Of a stretch of DNA of 14,543 nt, positions 1-8,183 are shown in pieces. Each line of letters begins with the position of its first letter. Positions within the stretch are counted from its first letter, which is position 1. The translations under genes and the position numbers were made by a program. The DNA is from Pyrinomonadaceae bacterium (GTDB taxonomy: Bacteria; Acidobacteriota; Blastocatellia; Pyrinomonadales; Pyrinomonadaceae). The stretch spans positions 1 through 14,543 of the forward strand of contig JACCTF010000289.1 in the NCBI GenBank assembly GCA_013812565.1, read 5' to 3'. The notes under the pieces are model-generated. The model was not told the DNA's origin, searched no databases, and saw only the letters and a list, made by a program, of their open reading frames with translations.

Positions 1-940
1 GACGAACAAACGGCGGAAACTCTCGACGGCAAATCTCCTCTGCCAGTTCGCAGCGCGGCGCAAAGGGGCATCCCGGCGGAAGATGTGCCGTGTCGGGCGG
101 AAAACCCGGAATCTGGTAGAGTTCGCCTCGGTCGGCGGTCGGATCAGGCACACAGCGCAGCAACCCTTTGGTATAAGGATTTCCGGGACGAGCGAAAAGC
201 TCGCGCGTCGGGGCCTTCTCGAAAACATTGCCGGCATACATAACAATGATGTTATCAGCCATTCCTGCCACCACTCCGAGATCATGCGTGATGAGCATAA
301 CGCTCGCCCCCGTCTCGATCTTCAACTTCTTAATCAGTTCGAGAATCTGCGCCTGAATCGTCACATCAAGCGCCGTCGTCGGCTCATCGGCGATCAGCAA
401 CTCGGGCTGACACGACAAGGCCATCGCGATCATCACACGCTGGCGCATCCCGCCGGAGAACTCGTGCGGGTAGCTGCGGTAGCGCGCGGGCGCATCCGGA
501 ATGCCGACCGTCTCAAGCATCTCGATGGCGTGCGCGCGGGCCTGCGCTTTAGTATGACCGAGGTGTAGCTCGGTTATCTCCGTCAACTGCTTTGAGATGG
601 GCAGGAACGGATTAAGCGAGGCCATCGGATCTTGGAAGATCATGCTGATCCGCTTGCCGCGAACCCGGCGCATCTCGCTCGCTGACAGTGCAAGCAGGTC
701 TTGCCCGCCGAAGATCACTTCGCCTGAGATGATTCGTCCAGGTGGCTCCGAAATCAGGCGCATGATGGAAAGGTTTGTCACGGACTTTCCCGACCCCGAC
801 TCGCCGACGATGCCGAGGGTCTCGCCACGCCGTAGATCGAAACTGACTCCATCGACCGCCTGCACCGTGCCATCATCGGTTTCGAAATAGGTTCGAAGAT
901 CGCGAACGGAAAGAAGCGTCTCCGTGTTATAGCCGTACAA
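1..940 (-). CDS. oppD: Oligopeptide/dipeptide ABC transporter ATP-binding protein, 3' end cut by window edge
   Basis: This is the cytoplasmic ATPase that powers the oppBC peptide importer encoded just upstream. The reading frame runs off the left edge after about 313 codons. Walker A is GESGSGKS (residues 46-53). The ABC signature is FSGGMRQR (from residue 161), Walker B is LLIADEP (D185, E186), and a THD switch histidine follows. The C-terminal oligo_HPY region contains Cys263, Cys291, Cys297 and Cys304, the last three within a GCPFAPRC-type stretch; in related DppD/OppD proteins such a Cys set binds a 4Fe-4S cluster. The start is TTG at 938-940: a TAG stop in the same frame (944-946, also the oppC stop) lies one codon upstream, no earlier start is possible, and an AAGGGGG Shine-Dalgarno-like run lies 6 bases upstream. 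The 3-base gap to oppC implies translational coupling. Whether dpp or opp is the better name depends on the substrate, which cannot be read here. Confidence 0.93.
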   Translation of the reverse strand, partial: MYGYNTETLLSVRDLRTYFETDDGTVQAVDGVSFDLRRGETLGIVGESGSGKSVTNLSIMRLISEPPGRIISGEVIFGGQDLLALSASEMRRVRGKRISMIFQDPMASLNPFLPISKQLTEITELHLGHTKAQARAHAIEMLETVGIPDAPARYRSYPHEFSGGMRQRVMIAMALSCQPELLIADEPTTALDVTIQAQILELIKKLKIETGASVMLITHDLGVVAGMADNIIVMYAGNVFEKAPTRELFARPGNPYTKGLLRCVPDPTADRGELYQIPGFPPDTAHLPPGCPFAPRCELAEEICRREFPPFVR

Positions 941-943
941 GGT

Positions 944-2044
944 CTACCCCCTTCGCATCTGCGGATCAAGTGCGTCGCGAAGTCCATCGCCTAAGAAGTT
1001 CAGAGACAAGAGCGTAAGGGCCATCGTCACACTGGGAAAGATCAACTGCCACGGAAAGATCGCCATGTTCTGTATGCCTTCGAAGGCAAGGCTACCCCAG
1101 GAAGTTAGCGGCGCTTGCACGCCGAAGCCGAGGAAAGACAGAAAGGCTTCTTGCAGCATCACCTGCGGAACGGTCAACGTGGCGTAGACGATTACAGGAC
1201 TGAGCGCGTTTGGCACGAGATGCCGAAAGATAATCTTTGTTGGTGAAACTCCGGTGGCGCGGGCGGCCAGTATAAATTCTTGATTCTTCAACGAGAGGAC
1301 TTGCCCGCGCACGATCCGCGCCATTGTCAACCAGGAGACCGCGCCGAGCGCGAGGAATAAAAGCAGCAGTCGTCCGTGCGGCGTCTGCCCGCTAAACATC
1401 GCGAGCAGGACGATCACCACCATCATGTACGGGATGGCATAAAGCACGTCAACGATGCGCATCATCACATCGTCCGTGCGTCCATCGAGGTAACCGGCGG
1501 TTGCGCCATAGGAGACGCCGATGATAAGCGAAACAATCGTCGAGATTATTCCGACTGTCAAGGAGACCCGCCCCCCGAACAGCACACGCGCGAGGATGTC
1601 GCGCCCGGTTGTGTCAGTTCCCATCGGGTGCTTCCACGAAAACGAGCCGTCCGTGTCAGTAAACGGCGGAAACGATTTGATGAGGCTCGCTTCACTCGGT
1701 ATGTAATCATGTGTATATCCGGTCGTAGCTTTGATGATCAACGGACCAACAAGCGAAGCGCACGCAATCACCAGCAAAAACACCATGCCGAAGACCGCCA
1801 ACCTGTTTCGCCGCAAACGCCGCCAGGCATCCCTCCACAAAGATTTTCCGGCAACCGCTTCAATCTCCGCCTCATTCGAATATACGTCGCCCTCGCCAAT
1901 CGCTAATTCAGATGTTGTGTGAATGGTGTTTCCGCGGCGGGCACGAACGGGCGGCTCAGGCGGAGTGCCTAAGCTGGTCAGCGCCGGTTTCAGTTTGTCC
2001 AACCCGACTTCATTAGTTTGAATTGGAGATGGTTCATCTTTCAT
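944..2044 (-). CDS. oppC: Oligopeptide/dipeptide ABC transporter permease, OppC type
   Basis: This is an inner-membrane permease that pairs with OppB to form the peptide channel. The frame could open further upstream at 2137, but that would overlap oppB by 89 bases. The ATG at 2042-2044, 4 bases after the oppB stop, gives a 366-residue protein that begins MKDEPSPIQ. The preferred start has no clear Shine-Dalgarno sequence, so translation is probably coupled to oppB. The first ~70 residues are a hydrophilic, Pro/Glu-rich cytoplasmic extension, longer than in E. coli OppC (about 300 residues). An OppC_N segment (WRDAWRRLRRNRLAVFG) and the first membrane helix follow. A periplasmic loop with GTDTTGRDILARVLFGGR precedes the binding-protein-dependent permease domain. 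The EAA loop that docks on the ATPase is visible as FILAARATGVSPTKIIFRH. Confidence 0.93.
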   Translation of the reverse strand: MKDEPSPIQTNEVGLDKLKPALTSLGTPPEPPVRARRGNTIHTTSELAIGEGDVYSNEAEIEAVAGKSLWRDAWRRLRRNRLAVFGMVFLLVIACASLVGPLIIKATTGYTHDYIPSEASLIKSFPPFTDTDGSFSWKHPMGTDTTGRDILARVLFGGRVSLTVGIISTIVSLIIGVSYGATAGYLDGRTDDVMMRIVDVLYAIPYMMVVIVLLAMFSGQTPHGRLLLLFLALGAVSWLTMARIVRGQVLSLKNQEFILAARATGVSPTKIIFRHLVPNALSPVIVYATLTVPQVMLQEAFLSFLGFGVQAPLTSWGSLAFEGIQNMAIFPWQLIFPSVTMALTLLSLNFLGDGLRDALDPQMRRG

Positions 2045-2048
2045 CTGA

Positions 2049-2969
2049 TCAGTACCGAATGCGCGGGTCAATGTAGGCGTAGGCGATGTCAACGAGAAGG
2101 TTAAAGATGAGAATCGTGATCGACATGAATGCGACAATGCCGATGATCAGCGGTTCGTCGCGGTTAAGGTTGGCGTTGATAAAGTAGTTACCTAAACCGG
2201 GAAGCGCAAAGATGCGTTCGATAACCACTGTGCCGGTAATCAGAAAGGCAAGCGCCGGGCCGGTGTATGAGACGACCGGCAGCAGTCCGCCGCGCGAAGC
2301 GTGTCTGAAGATCACTTGGCGCTCCGGCAAACCTTTGGCGCGTGCGGTGCGGATGTAATCGGCGCGCAAGACTTCGAGCATACCCGCGCGCGTGAGGCGG
2401 GCGATATAAGCCATGTAAGCGACCGAGAGCGTCACGACCGGCAGCACCAGATTCCAGCTTAGGAATCCGCCCCACCTGGCGGGCGGTAACCAGTAGAGGG
2501 TGAGTGAAAACAGCAGCACCAGCACGGGGCCGAGAACGAAGTTTGGTAACGAGATGCCAAGAATTGCGAGAGCCATTGAAGCGTGGTCGAGTGTGGTGTT
2601 CTGCTTCATGGCCGCAAGCATTCCCGCGCTCACCCCGACGATAAGCGCCGACAGGTAGGCGAGCAGTCCCAGTGTGGCCGACACTGGAAGCGTTCGCAGG
2701 AGGATCTGATTGACGGATTGCCCTCGATATTGTAATGAGTCGCCGAAGTCTCCGCGCAGGGTGTTACCCATCATTTTCCCGTACTGCACGTACCACGGTT
2801 TGTCCAGTCCATACTTCTCGCGGATGTTCTTCTCAATCGCCGCAGGCAGTCTCCGTTCGCCCGTATAGAAGTTGCCGGGCGCAAGCCTGATCAAAACCCA
2901 TGTGATGGTCACCACAAGCAGAACCATCGGCACGACAATGATCATTCGACGGATGATGAAAGAAAGCAT
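2049..2969 (-). CDS. oppB: Oligopeptide/dipeptide ABC transporter permease, OppB type
   Basis: This is the second inner-membrane permease of the importer, 306 residues, the usual length for OppB/DppB. It starts with the family's first membrane helix (MLSFIIRRMIIVVPMVLLVV), followed by the conserved RLAPGN segment. A periplasmic region contains EKYGLDKPWYVQYG and GDFGDSLQYRGQSV, both typical of OppB. Several membrane helices and an EAA docking loop, YIRTARAKGLPERQVIFRHA (about residues 205-224), follow. The C-terminus is DPRIRY, close to the usual DPR(I/V)RY ending. The upstream signal is weak (AAGAGAAA about 6 bases before ATG). The gene is separated from oppA by 108 bases holding an inverted repeat, so expression relative to oppA may be attenuated. 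It is followed after 4 bases by oppC. Confidence 0.94.
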   Translation of the reverse strand: MLSFIIRRMIIVVPMVLLVVTITWVLIRLAPGNFYTGERRLPAAIEKNIREKYGLDKPWYVQYGKMMGNTLRGDFGDSLQYRGQSVNQILLRTLPVSATLGLLAYLSALIVGVSAGMLAAMKQNTTLDHASMALAILGISLPNFVLGPVLVLLFSLTLYWLPPARWGGFLSWNLVLPVVTLSVAYMAYIARLTRAGMLEVLRADYIRTARAKGLPERQVIFRHASRGGLLPVVSYTGPALAFLITGTVVIERIFALPGLGNYFINANLNRDEPLIIGIVAFMSITILIFNLLVDIAYAYIDPRIRY

Positions 2970-2991
2970 TTAAGTTTCTCTTAAGAACTTA

Positions 2992-3068
2992 GCTACAAAG
3001 GCACAGAGAATAAATACTGGATTAAATGAAGTCTTTTTTTATTTGTTAAATCTCTGTGTCTCTGTGGC
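2992..3068. repeat. Imperfect inverted repeat between oppA and oppB (CACAGAGA type)
   Basis: The left arm (2992-3009, gctacaaaggcacagaga) and right arm (3051-3068, tctctgtgtctctgtggc) are reverse complements at 15 of 18 positions, with 41 AT-rich bases between them. Read as minus-strand RNA, one of the three mismatches becomes a G-U pair, so an 18-position stem can form between oppA and oppB. The TCTCTGTGTCTCTGTGGC wording resembles short dispersed repeats that I recall from many environmental genomes; that match is from memory. It could stabilise the oppA message or reduce read-through into the permease genes. Confidence 0.7.
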
Positions 3069-3077
3069 ACATCATCA

Positions 3078-5114
3078 TTACTCAGTCATCTGTGGCATAC
3101 CGCGATCCCACTTCGCCGGATCGTGCTCGATGTAAACAAACTTCCAGGCATGCATCGCTCCCAGAGTTGGATATAGACCTTTGACGTATGGCTTCTTCAT
3201 CCAATTCGTCCGTTCACTTTGAAGCGGAAGCATCGGTTGCTCCTCAATTAGGTAAGCTTCGGCCTCCGCCAGTAGTTCATAACGTCGTCGCGGATCAAGC
3301 GTTCGATTTGCTTCATCGATTATTTGGTCATACTTCGGGTCCGTCCAACCGGTGCCGCTTCCGTTGTTTGGCGTATGAAATAGAGTGAGGAAGGTGAATG
3401 GATCCATGTAATCCGCCCCGTAAGAGCCGCGTGCAAAACCTTTGTAATCCAGTCTATTACGCAGCGCGTCAAACGTGCTGTTCTCCATGTTCTTGATCGT
3501 CACGGTGATCTGTAGATTCTGCTTCCACTGCGCCTGGAGAAACTCGGCAATTACTCTGTTGTTCGGATTTGTGTTGTAGGTTAGCTCCACTTGATCGGTG
3601 GGAAACTTCTCCGGATCAAAGTTACCTTCGTTGTCTCTATAACCGGCATCGGCCAAGAGATGGCTTGCTCGCTTCGGATCAAACTTATCGCCTTTGGGTT
3701 GTGGGTATCCGGGGAAGATGCCTTCGGGGGTGAAGGCGGTTAAGGGTTTTGACGTTCGTCGCAGTGCGGCGAGCGCGTCTTTGTCGATTGCCATGTTGAA
3801 AGCTTTGCGCACGCGCTTGTCCGTCATCGGAGGCTTCGTCGTATTGATCCAGTAGTAAGCTATGGCCGCCTCCGGCGCGTCCATATAATCTTTGAGTGTT
3901 CGGATCTGATCTATCCAACCGTATGGAACCGTGTGGTTATACACCGCATCAAGTTCGCCTGCTTTGTAAAGATTCATTATCGTCATGTTCTCTTCCAGCG
4001 GGAAGAAGCTGATTTGATCAAGCTTGACGATGGCGGCATCCCAGTAGAGTGGATCGCGGACAACGGTCAGTTCGTTGTAGGGTTTCCATGTTTGAAGCTT
4101 GAACGGGCCGCAAGAGACGATCTTGCCGGGCTGCGTCCACGCTGCTCCATGTTTCTCAATCGCCTTACGCGGGACAACGCGGAATAAGTGAAGCGGTAAC
4201 ATCTCGATAAAAAAGGGCGCGGTCTGCGTGAGCGTGATACGCAGAGTGTATTCATCAACGGCTTCAACGCCGATGTCTTCTGCTTTAACGGGGACTAACT
4301 CTTTACCGGAGAGCGCGGCTTTCAAGCCGGGATTACTTTCGAGCGCTTTCGCTCTAGCCTGCTCAGCGCCGGGCAAAACGAACCGCGTCGGTGATCTGAT
4401 AAAGCGGTGAAAACTCGTATCAATTGCTATTGCATTCTCAGCATCATACAGCGCTGGCCGTGGCTGCTGTAATCCACAGTGAGCGCTGGGACTGGATGCT
4501 TCCGAAGGTAAAGCGATTGATGGAGTATCCGATTGTTTATGTTGTACGGGTGCTTCGGTTTTTGCAACCGTCTTTGCAGAATCAAGGCTGAAATCTTCTT
4601 CGAGAAGAAACTCACCCGTCGCAGGATCGCGCACGAAGACGCCGCCCTCGTTATAGCTTTGCGCATATTTTATGTAGTAAGCGAAACTAGCATTGCGCGC
4701 CGCCAGTTGTGGTGAGATGGCGCGGCGAAAGCTGTAGACGAAATCATCTGCTGTTATCGGATCATTATCGGACCAACGAGCGTTACGGCGCAGGTGAAAA
4801 ACAAACTCGGAGTGATCCTTGTTCGCCTCCCACCGCTCGGCGATAGCAGGAATCGGCTTCATCGTCTTCGGATGATACTCAACCAATCCTTCAAAGAGCG
4901 CCATGATAATGCGATGTTCGAGTTGGTTAGTAGGAATATGTGGATCAATAGACCCTGGCTCGGCGCCCGAAGTGTAGCGCAGAATCCGACCTTTTGGCGG
5001 CTCTGTTTTTCCAAAGAACTCGACGTTCCCGGCCTGGCTAACAGAGCAAGCAACCAGCGGCGAGAGAATCGCGAGCGTAGCTATGAATCGAAACCAATTA
5101 ACAGCAAGCTTCAT
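3078..5114 (-). CDS. oppA: Peptide ABC transporter substrate-binding lipoprotein, family 5 (OppA type)
   Basis: This is the periplasmic, membrane-anchored receptor that captures peptides for OppBCD. The frame is open to 5183, but the ATG at 5112-5114 is preferred: AAGGAG lies 7 bases upstream and a proper lipoprotein signal follows. That gives 678 residues with lipobox LVAC at Cys23. SBP_bac_5 hallmarks are visible: GAEPGSIDPH, ALFEGLVEYHPKT, FHLRRNARWSDNDPITADDFVYSFRR, a central RKAFNMAIDKDAL and a C-terminal region with DEANRTLDPRRRYELLAEAE. Compared with E. coli OppA (about 543 residues) there is an extra segment of roughly 115 residues near positions 157-275, containing Ser/Pro/Ala-rich sequence. 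The gene is the first of the oppABCD set and lies about 490 bases downstream of a second, related binding-protein gene. The exact peptide range is unknown. Confidence 0.92.
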   Translation of the reverse strand: MKLAVNWFRFIATLAILSPLVACSVSQAGNVEFFGKTEPPKGRILRYTSGAEPGSIDPHIPTNQLEHRIIMALFEGLVEYHPKTMKPIPAIAERWEANKDHSEFVFHLRRNARWSDNDPITADDFVYSFRRAISPQLAARNASFAYYIKYAQSYNEGGVFVRDPATGEFLLEEDFSLDSAKTVAKTEAPVQHKQSDTPSIALPSEASSPSAHCGLQQPRPALYDAENAIAIDTSFHRFIRSPTRFVLPGAEQARAKALESNPGLKAALSGKELVPVKAEDIGVEAVDEYTLRITLTQTAPFFIEMLPLHLFRVVPRKAIEKHGAAWTQPGKIVSCGPFKLQTWKPYNELTVVRDPLYWDAAIVKLDQISFFPLEENMTIMNLYKAGELDAVYNHTVPYGWIDQIRTLKDYMDAPEAAIAYYWINTTKPPMTDKRVRKAFNMAIDKDALAALRRTSKPLTAFTPEGIFPGYPQPKGDKFDPKRASHLLADAGYRDNEGNFDPEKFPTDQVELTYNTNPNNRVIAEFLQAQWKQNLQITVTIKNMENSTFDALRNRLDYKGFARGSYGADYMDPFTFLTLFHTPNNGSGTGWTDPKYDQIIDEANRTLDPRRRYELLAEAEAYLIEEQPMLPLQSERTNWMKKPYVKGLYPTLGAMHAWKFVYIEHDPAKWDRGMPQMTE

Positions 5115-5121
5115 CAACCGG

Positions 5122-5127
5122 CTCCTT
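5122..5127 (-). promoter_or_regulatory. Shine-Dalgarno sequence deciding the oppA start
   Basis: AAGGAG on the minus strand lies 7 bases before ATG 5114. The alternative ATG at 5183 lacks both this signal and a sensible signal peptide. Confidence 0.8.
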
Positions 5128-5391
5128 ACACCGTTGTTACAAAGGGGCGGCAACTCACTTCGATCCGTATCGGCTCCAACCATAGAACCTCATCATTGAA
5201 GCATGGCATGTTCGAGTATCACGGCAACCGCGTAAACGTCTGCGGCTGGTGGTGTGAGGATATGAGGAGTGAATTAAATGCGTGTAACTAAAGCGCCGTC
5301 ACGTTACCACGCACAAGGTTTTCGATCAAGATTGTCTTTGACCTCCTCTGTGTGCCCGTGTGCACTGCTCTTTGTTGCTATAGACTTCCGT

Positions 5392-5544
5392 GAAAAAGAA
5401 CAAGCCACGAACTAAACAAATGAGCACGAACTGCTTGATCGAGAGCGCATGTCACAAGATGGTAGCTATTGTTGCAACGCCAATTGCTTCCGATAGTTCT
5501 ATTCGTGTTGCTTCGCGGTTCATTCGTGGCTGAATTGCTTTTCT
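5392..5544. repeat. Imperfect long inverted repeat (CACGAA type) upstream of oppA
   Basis: The left arm, about 5392-5430, contains gaaaaagaacaagccacgaa and then gagcacgaac. The right arm, about 5501-5544, contains attcgtgttg, cattcgtggc and gcttttctt. Its reverse complement lines up with the left arm through GAAAA, AGCCACGAA and the outer ...CACGAA block, with small gaps. The arms enclose about 70 bases. The ATTCGTGTT / ATTCGTGGC wording resembles dispersed non-coding repeats that I recall from acidobacterial and other environmental genomes, but this is from memory. The alignment is by eye and the arm ends are approximate. Confidence 0.45.
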
Positions 5545-5605
5545 TAAATGCTATGCCTTGGCAAGCAGAACAAGCATGCATCTGTTTGTTGGAGGCTGGG
5601 AAGCA

Positions 5606-5707
5606 TCACCCGCTGCGACCAACATGAACCGTGCCTGGATCAATGGGCGGCGGCTGCCAAGACAAATCTATCCGTACATCCTTCAGGGAAGTAGCATTAA
5701 GCAGGTT
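5606..5707 (-). other. Out-of-frame C-terminal remainder of the second binding protein
   Basis: The codons from 5707 down to the TGA at 5606-5608 encode 33 residues that begin NLLNATSLKDVRIDLSWQPP, the style of ending seen in family-5 binding proteins (…LKDVRID..W). The segment is shifted by one base relative to the upstream frame: GAC (5710-5712) is followed by only two bases before AAC (5705-5707). A single missing base explains it. Confidence 0.75.
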
Positions 5708-7536
5708 AGGTCAAAGCCTGTGACGTAAGGCTTGACGAGCGTGAAGGACGAAGCGAAATACAAAGGAAAGCCTGGAAGATCCACGAGTGCCTGTGCTTCG
5801 GTTAAAACAGAGGGTGATGGCGATAGTAGTGTTTGAGGAAGCGCCGCCTGTTCGCTGTCTTCCTTTTTTGGCGAACCATCTCCCGGCATGAATGGGGTCT
5901 CTATAGTCGCCTCTGCTTTCTCTACGCCGTCCGCCTTGTTTGTTTCACGGATCAGCTTCTTAGCGCCGAACATGATGAGCATGTTGGTTGTCTCATCGGT
6001 TGTTTGCATTACTAGGCTGCGGCGCGCGACATCGTAGTCACCCTTCTGAAGCGCCGCTTCATATTGATCCCAGCTTTTTACAATCACTTCGGTCTCTATC
6101 TGCAAAACGCTACGCCACATCCCCGCCACCGCTTCGGCCACCGTCCGCTGCTGATCGTTACGGTTGATCAGCAATCTGATGCGCGGAAAGCCGCGCCCTT
6201 CCGGGTAACCGGCCTCCGCGAGCAGCCTTCGCGCACCATTAGCATCGTATGCAAGCGCCTTCACGTTTTCTCCGCTCGCACTTCGGTTATCCGCTATCAC
6301 GCTTGGCAAAAAACTTTTTGCCGCTTCGGTCGCGCCGCCCAGTTTATCCGCGCTCAAACGGTCGCGATCAATCGCAATGGCAAGCGCCTCGCGTATGCGC
6401 CGGTCAGTGAACGGCGCGCACGCTGTGTTGAAGGCGTAGTAGGTGAGCGCGCCATAGGTTGCGCGCTTAAAGTCTCGGTAGGTGGCTAATAGTTTCAGGG
6501 CCAGTGGTTCAAAGGCAGCGTTTGTCACAACATCCACTTCACCAGCGCGGTATGCGGCGAGTGCTGCCTCGGCGCTCGCCGCATCCACGAAACGCACACG
6601 CTCAAGCGCCACTGTTTTCCTGGCCCAGTAATTTTGCACGCGCTCAAGGATGACGCTGTTGGGTGTCACTTGACTTAATTGAAAAGCGCCGTTGGATATA
6701 ATCTGCGGCGTCACATTTTGAACGCTTTCAATCGGCGCTTGTTTGGATTCGGCAATAAAATTTTCTGGAGACGGATTAACTGCTGCGCTTGCTTGATGTA
6801 CCGGGCGAAAAACAGGATGTGCCACAAGCGTCGGGAAGTTGTTATCAGCACCCCGCAGACGCACGCGCAGGAGGTGCGGACTGACGGCTTCTGCGCCGAA
6901 TTGCCCGGCTTCTTCTGAATGGATTTGAGCTAACAACTTCGCTTCTGGTTTGGTTAACTCTTTTTCATTCGCATCTTCGCTTTCATCAGAGCTTCCGGCA
7001 CGTTGTTCCTCTCTTGCCACTCGCGCCTGCAAAGTTTCTGCGGTGTCGAGCGGCGCACCTTCGATACTCCTCAACAGTTGCGCATGTGGGGCCAGACGGC
7101 CGAGTTGTAGCGTGCGCTGCCAAGAGCGCACAAAATCATGCGCCGTGACCGGGTCGCCGTTAGACCAACGTGCATCTCGGCGAAGATGAAATGTCCACAC
7201 ACGCTTATCAGCCGAAGACTCCCAACGCGACGCGACGGCGGGCACCGGCGCAAGACTCTGCGGATCGTAATCGGTTAATCCCTCAAACATCGCGCGCACG
7301 GCATCTATGTCAGGTGATACGGCGGCCAGGGCCGGATCAAAGATTTGCGGCAATCCGCCGTTACTCCACCGGAGTTCGTTCGCGCGCGGCACGGTGACGC
7401 GACCGTAGAATCGTTCTCCCTCGTCAACGGAAAAACATCCACCGCTCACAAGCGTTGCGGCAACCGCCAGCGACACGACAAACCGGGGCCGCCATCTTCG
7501 ACAACTTTTACTTCGTACCGATTTCCTCTGCGTCAT
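5683..7536 (-). CDS. Family-5 substrate-binding lipoprotein with C-terminal frameshift
   Basis: This is a second OppA/DppA-like periplasmic receptor, 617 residues as read. It has a basic N-terminus, a hydrophobic stretch and a lipoprotein-like VSGGC site (Cys34), although Ser at -3 is not ideal. SBP_bac_5 features include FDPALAAVSPD, RAMFEGLTDYDPQSLAPVPAVASRWE, FHLRRDARWSNGDPVTAHDFVRSWQR and REALAIAIDRDRL. Acidic, low-complexity inserts occur around residues 165-200 and 540-575. The last residues as read (LTCLMLLP) do not fit the family. After GFD (GAC at 5710-5712) a one-base change restores a typical ending, NLLNATSLKDVRIDLSW..., reaching a stop at 5606-5608. The gene therefore carries a frameshift near 5708, or the assembly has an error there. 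It starts 3 bases after the coaE stop, so it is probably co-transcribed with folD-coaE. Its partner permease may be the downstream OppBC, but this is not shown. Confidence 0.88.
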   Translation of the reverse strand: MTQRKSVRSKSCRRWRPRFVVSLAVAATLVSGGCFSVDEGERFYGRVTVPRANELRWSNGGLPQIFDPALAAVSPDIDAVRAMFEGLTDYDPQSLAPVPAVASRWESSADKRVWTFHLRRDARWSNGDPVTAHDFVRSWQRTLQLGRLAPHAQLLRSIEGAPLDTAETLQARVAREEQRAGSSDESEDANEKELTKPEAKLLAQIHSEEAGQFGAEAVSPHLLRVRLRGADNNFPTLVAHPVFRPVHQASAAVNPSPENFIAESKQAPIESVQNVTPQIISNGAFQLSQVTPNSVILERVQNYWARKTVALERVRFVDAASAEAALAAYRAGEVDVVTNAAFEPLALKLLATYRDFKRATYGALTYYAFNTACAPFTDRRIREALAIAIDRDRLSADKLGGATEAAKSFLPSVIADNRSASGENVKALAYDANGARRLLAEAGYPEGRGFPRIRLLINRNDQQRTVAEAVAGMWRSVLQIETEVIVKSWDQYEAALQKGDYDVARRSLVMQTTDETTNMLIMFGAKKLIRETNKADGVEKAEATIETPFMPGDGSPKKEDSEQAALPQTLLSPSPSVLTEAQALVDLPGFPLYFASSFTLVKPYVTGFDLTCLMLLP

Positions 7537-7539
7537 ACT

Positions 7540-8160
7540 CTAAAGCGCCTGCGTCGGGGTAGCTGCTTGTCGCAGTTTTTCGTAAACCTCAGATGTTTGT
7601 CTTCGCGTGTCCTCAAAGCCATCCGAGGTGTCAATCAAGTAATCAGCGTAGCGCATCTTCTCTTCCTGCGGCATCTGAACCCTAATGCGTCTTTCGGCCT
7701 CTTCGCGTGACAAGTTGCTGCGCTTCATCAACCGTTGCAACTGAATCTCCGGGCGGCAGTGAACAACAATCAGTTTATCAAAGCGCCGACACCCTCCCGA
7801 TTCGATCATTAACGCGGCATCAACGATAGCGACCCCTTCGGGATCTTCTATCTCCCTGCATTCGAGCCACGCGTCTTGTGCTTTAATGATGAACGGATGA
7901 AGAATTGAATTTAGCAGAAGCCGATTACGCTCATCGGCAAAAACTACCGCCGCTAACCGTGCGCGATCAAGCGTTCCATCCGCTTGCAGTACGTCAAGCC
8001 CAAAGTTTTCTATAATTGCACGGAGACCTGGCGTTTCCGGTGCAACTACCTCGCGGGCTGTCGTGTCGGCATCCGTGACATGGCAACCTAGTTCTGCCAG
8101 CGTCGCAGCGACAAATGATTTACCGACGGCAATCGAGCCTGTGAGTCCGACTTTCAACAT
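7540..8160 (-). CDS. coaE: Dephospho-CoA kinase
   Basis: The enzyme phosphorylates the 3'-hydroxyl of dephospho-CoA with ATP, the last step of coenzyme A synthesis, in the cytoplasm. The protein has 206 residues, the usual length. The N-terminal P-loop is GSIAVGKS (residues 8-15) within VGLTGSIAVGKS. A DADTTAREVV segment follows, then the HPFI region and VDAALMIESG. The C-terminal RIRVQMPQEEKMRYADYLIDTSDG stretch matches the CoaE pattern R..Q...K...AD.(V/I)I. The frame is open upstream to 8217, but that leader (LPTAFCLLSC) is translation of the adjacent heptamer repeat, so the ATG at 8158-8160, directly before the conserved N-terminus, is chosen. The upstream signal is weak. The gene lies between folD (107-base gap) and the binding-protein gene (3-base gap), likely in one operon. 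Confidence 0.95.
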   Translation of the reverse strand: MLKVGLTGSIAVGKSFVAATLAELGCHVTDADTTAREVVAPETPGLRAIIENFGLDVLQADGTLDRARLAAVVFADERNRLLLNSILHPFIIKAQDAWLECREIEDPEGVAIVDAALMIESGGCRRFDKLIVVHCRPEIQLQRLMKRSNLSREEAERRIRVQMPQEEKMRYADYLIDTSDGFEDTRRQTSEVYEKLRQAATPTQAL

Positions 8161-8183
8161 CTCAAGAACAGTGACTCGGACTA

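Larger units (their letters stand above)
5115..5605. other. Intergenic region upstream of oppA
   Basis: There are about 490 bases without a supportable gene. The stretch contains the oppA Shine-Dalgarno sequence, presumably the oppA promoter (no hexamer pair stands out), and an inverted repeat at 5392-5544. The longest open frame (5378-5581, minus, 67 codons) runs through that repeat, has no recognisable features and is not called. Confidence 0.6.

Noticed and set aside
2045..2137. Longer oppC start overlapping oppB by 89 bases
   Set aside because: The extra residues are out-of-frame oppB sequence. The ATG 4 bases after the oppB stop fits operon coupling.
5378..5581. Minus-strand 67-codon frame upstream of oppA
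   Set aside because: It runs through an inverted repeat and has no family features or ribosome site.
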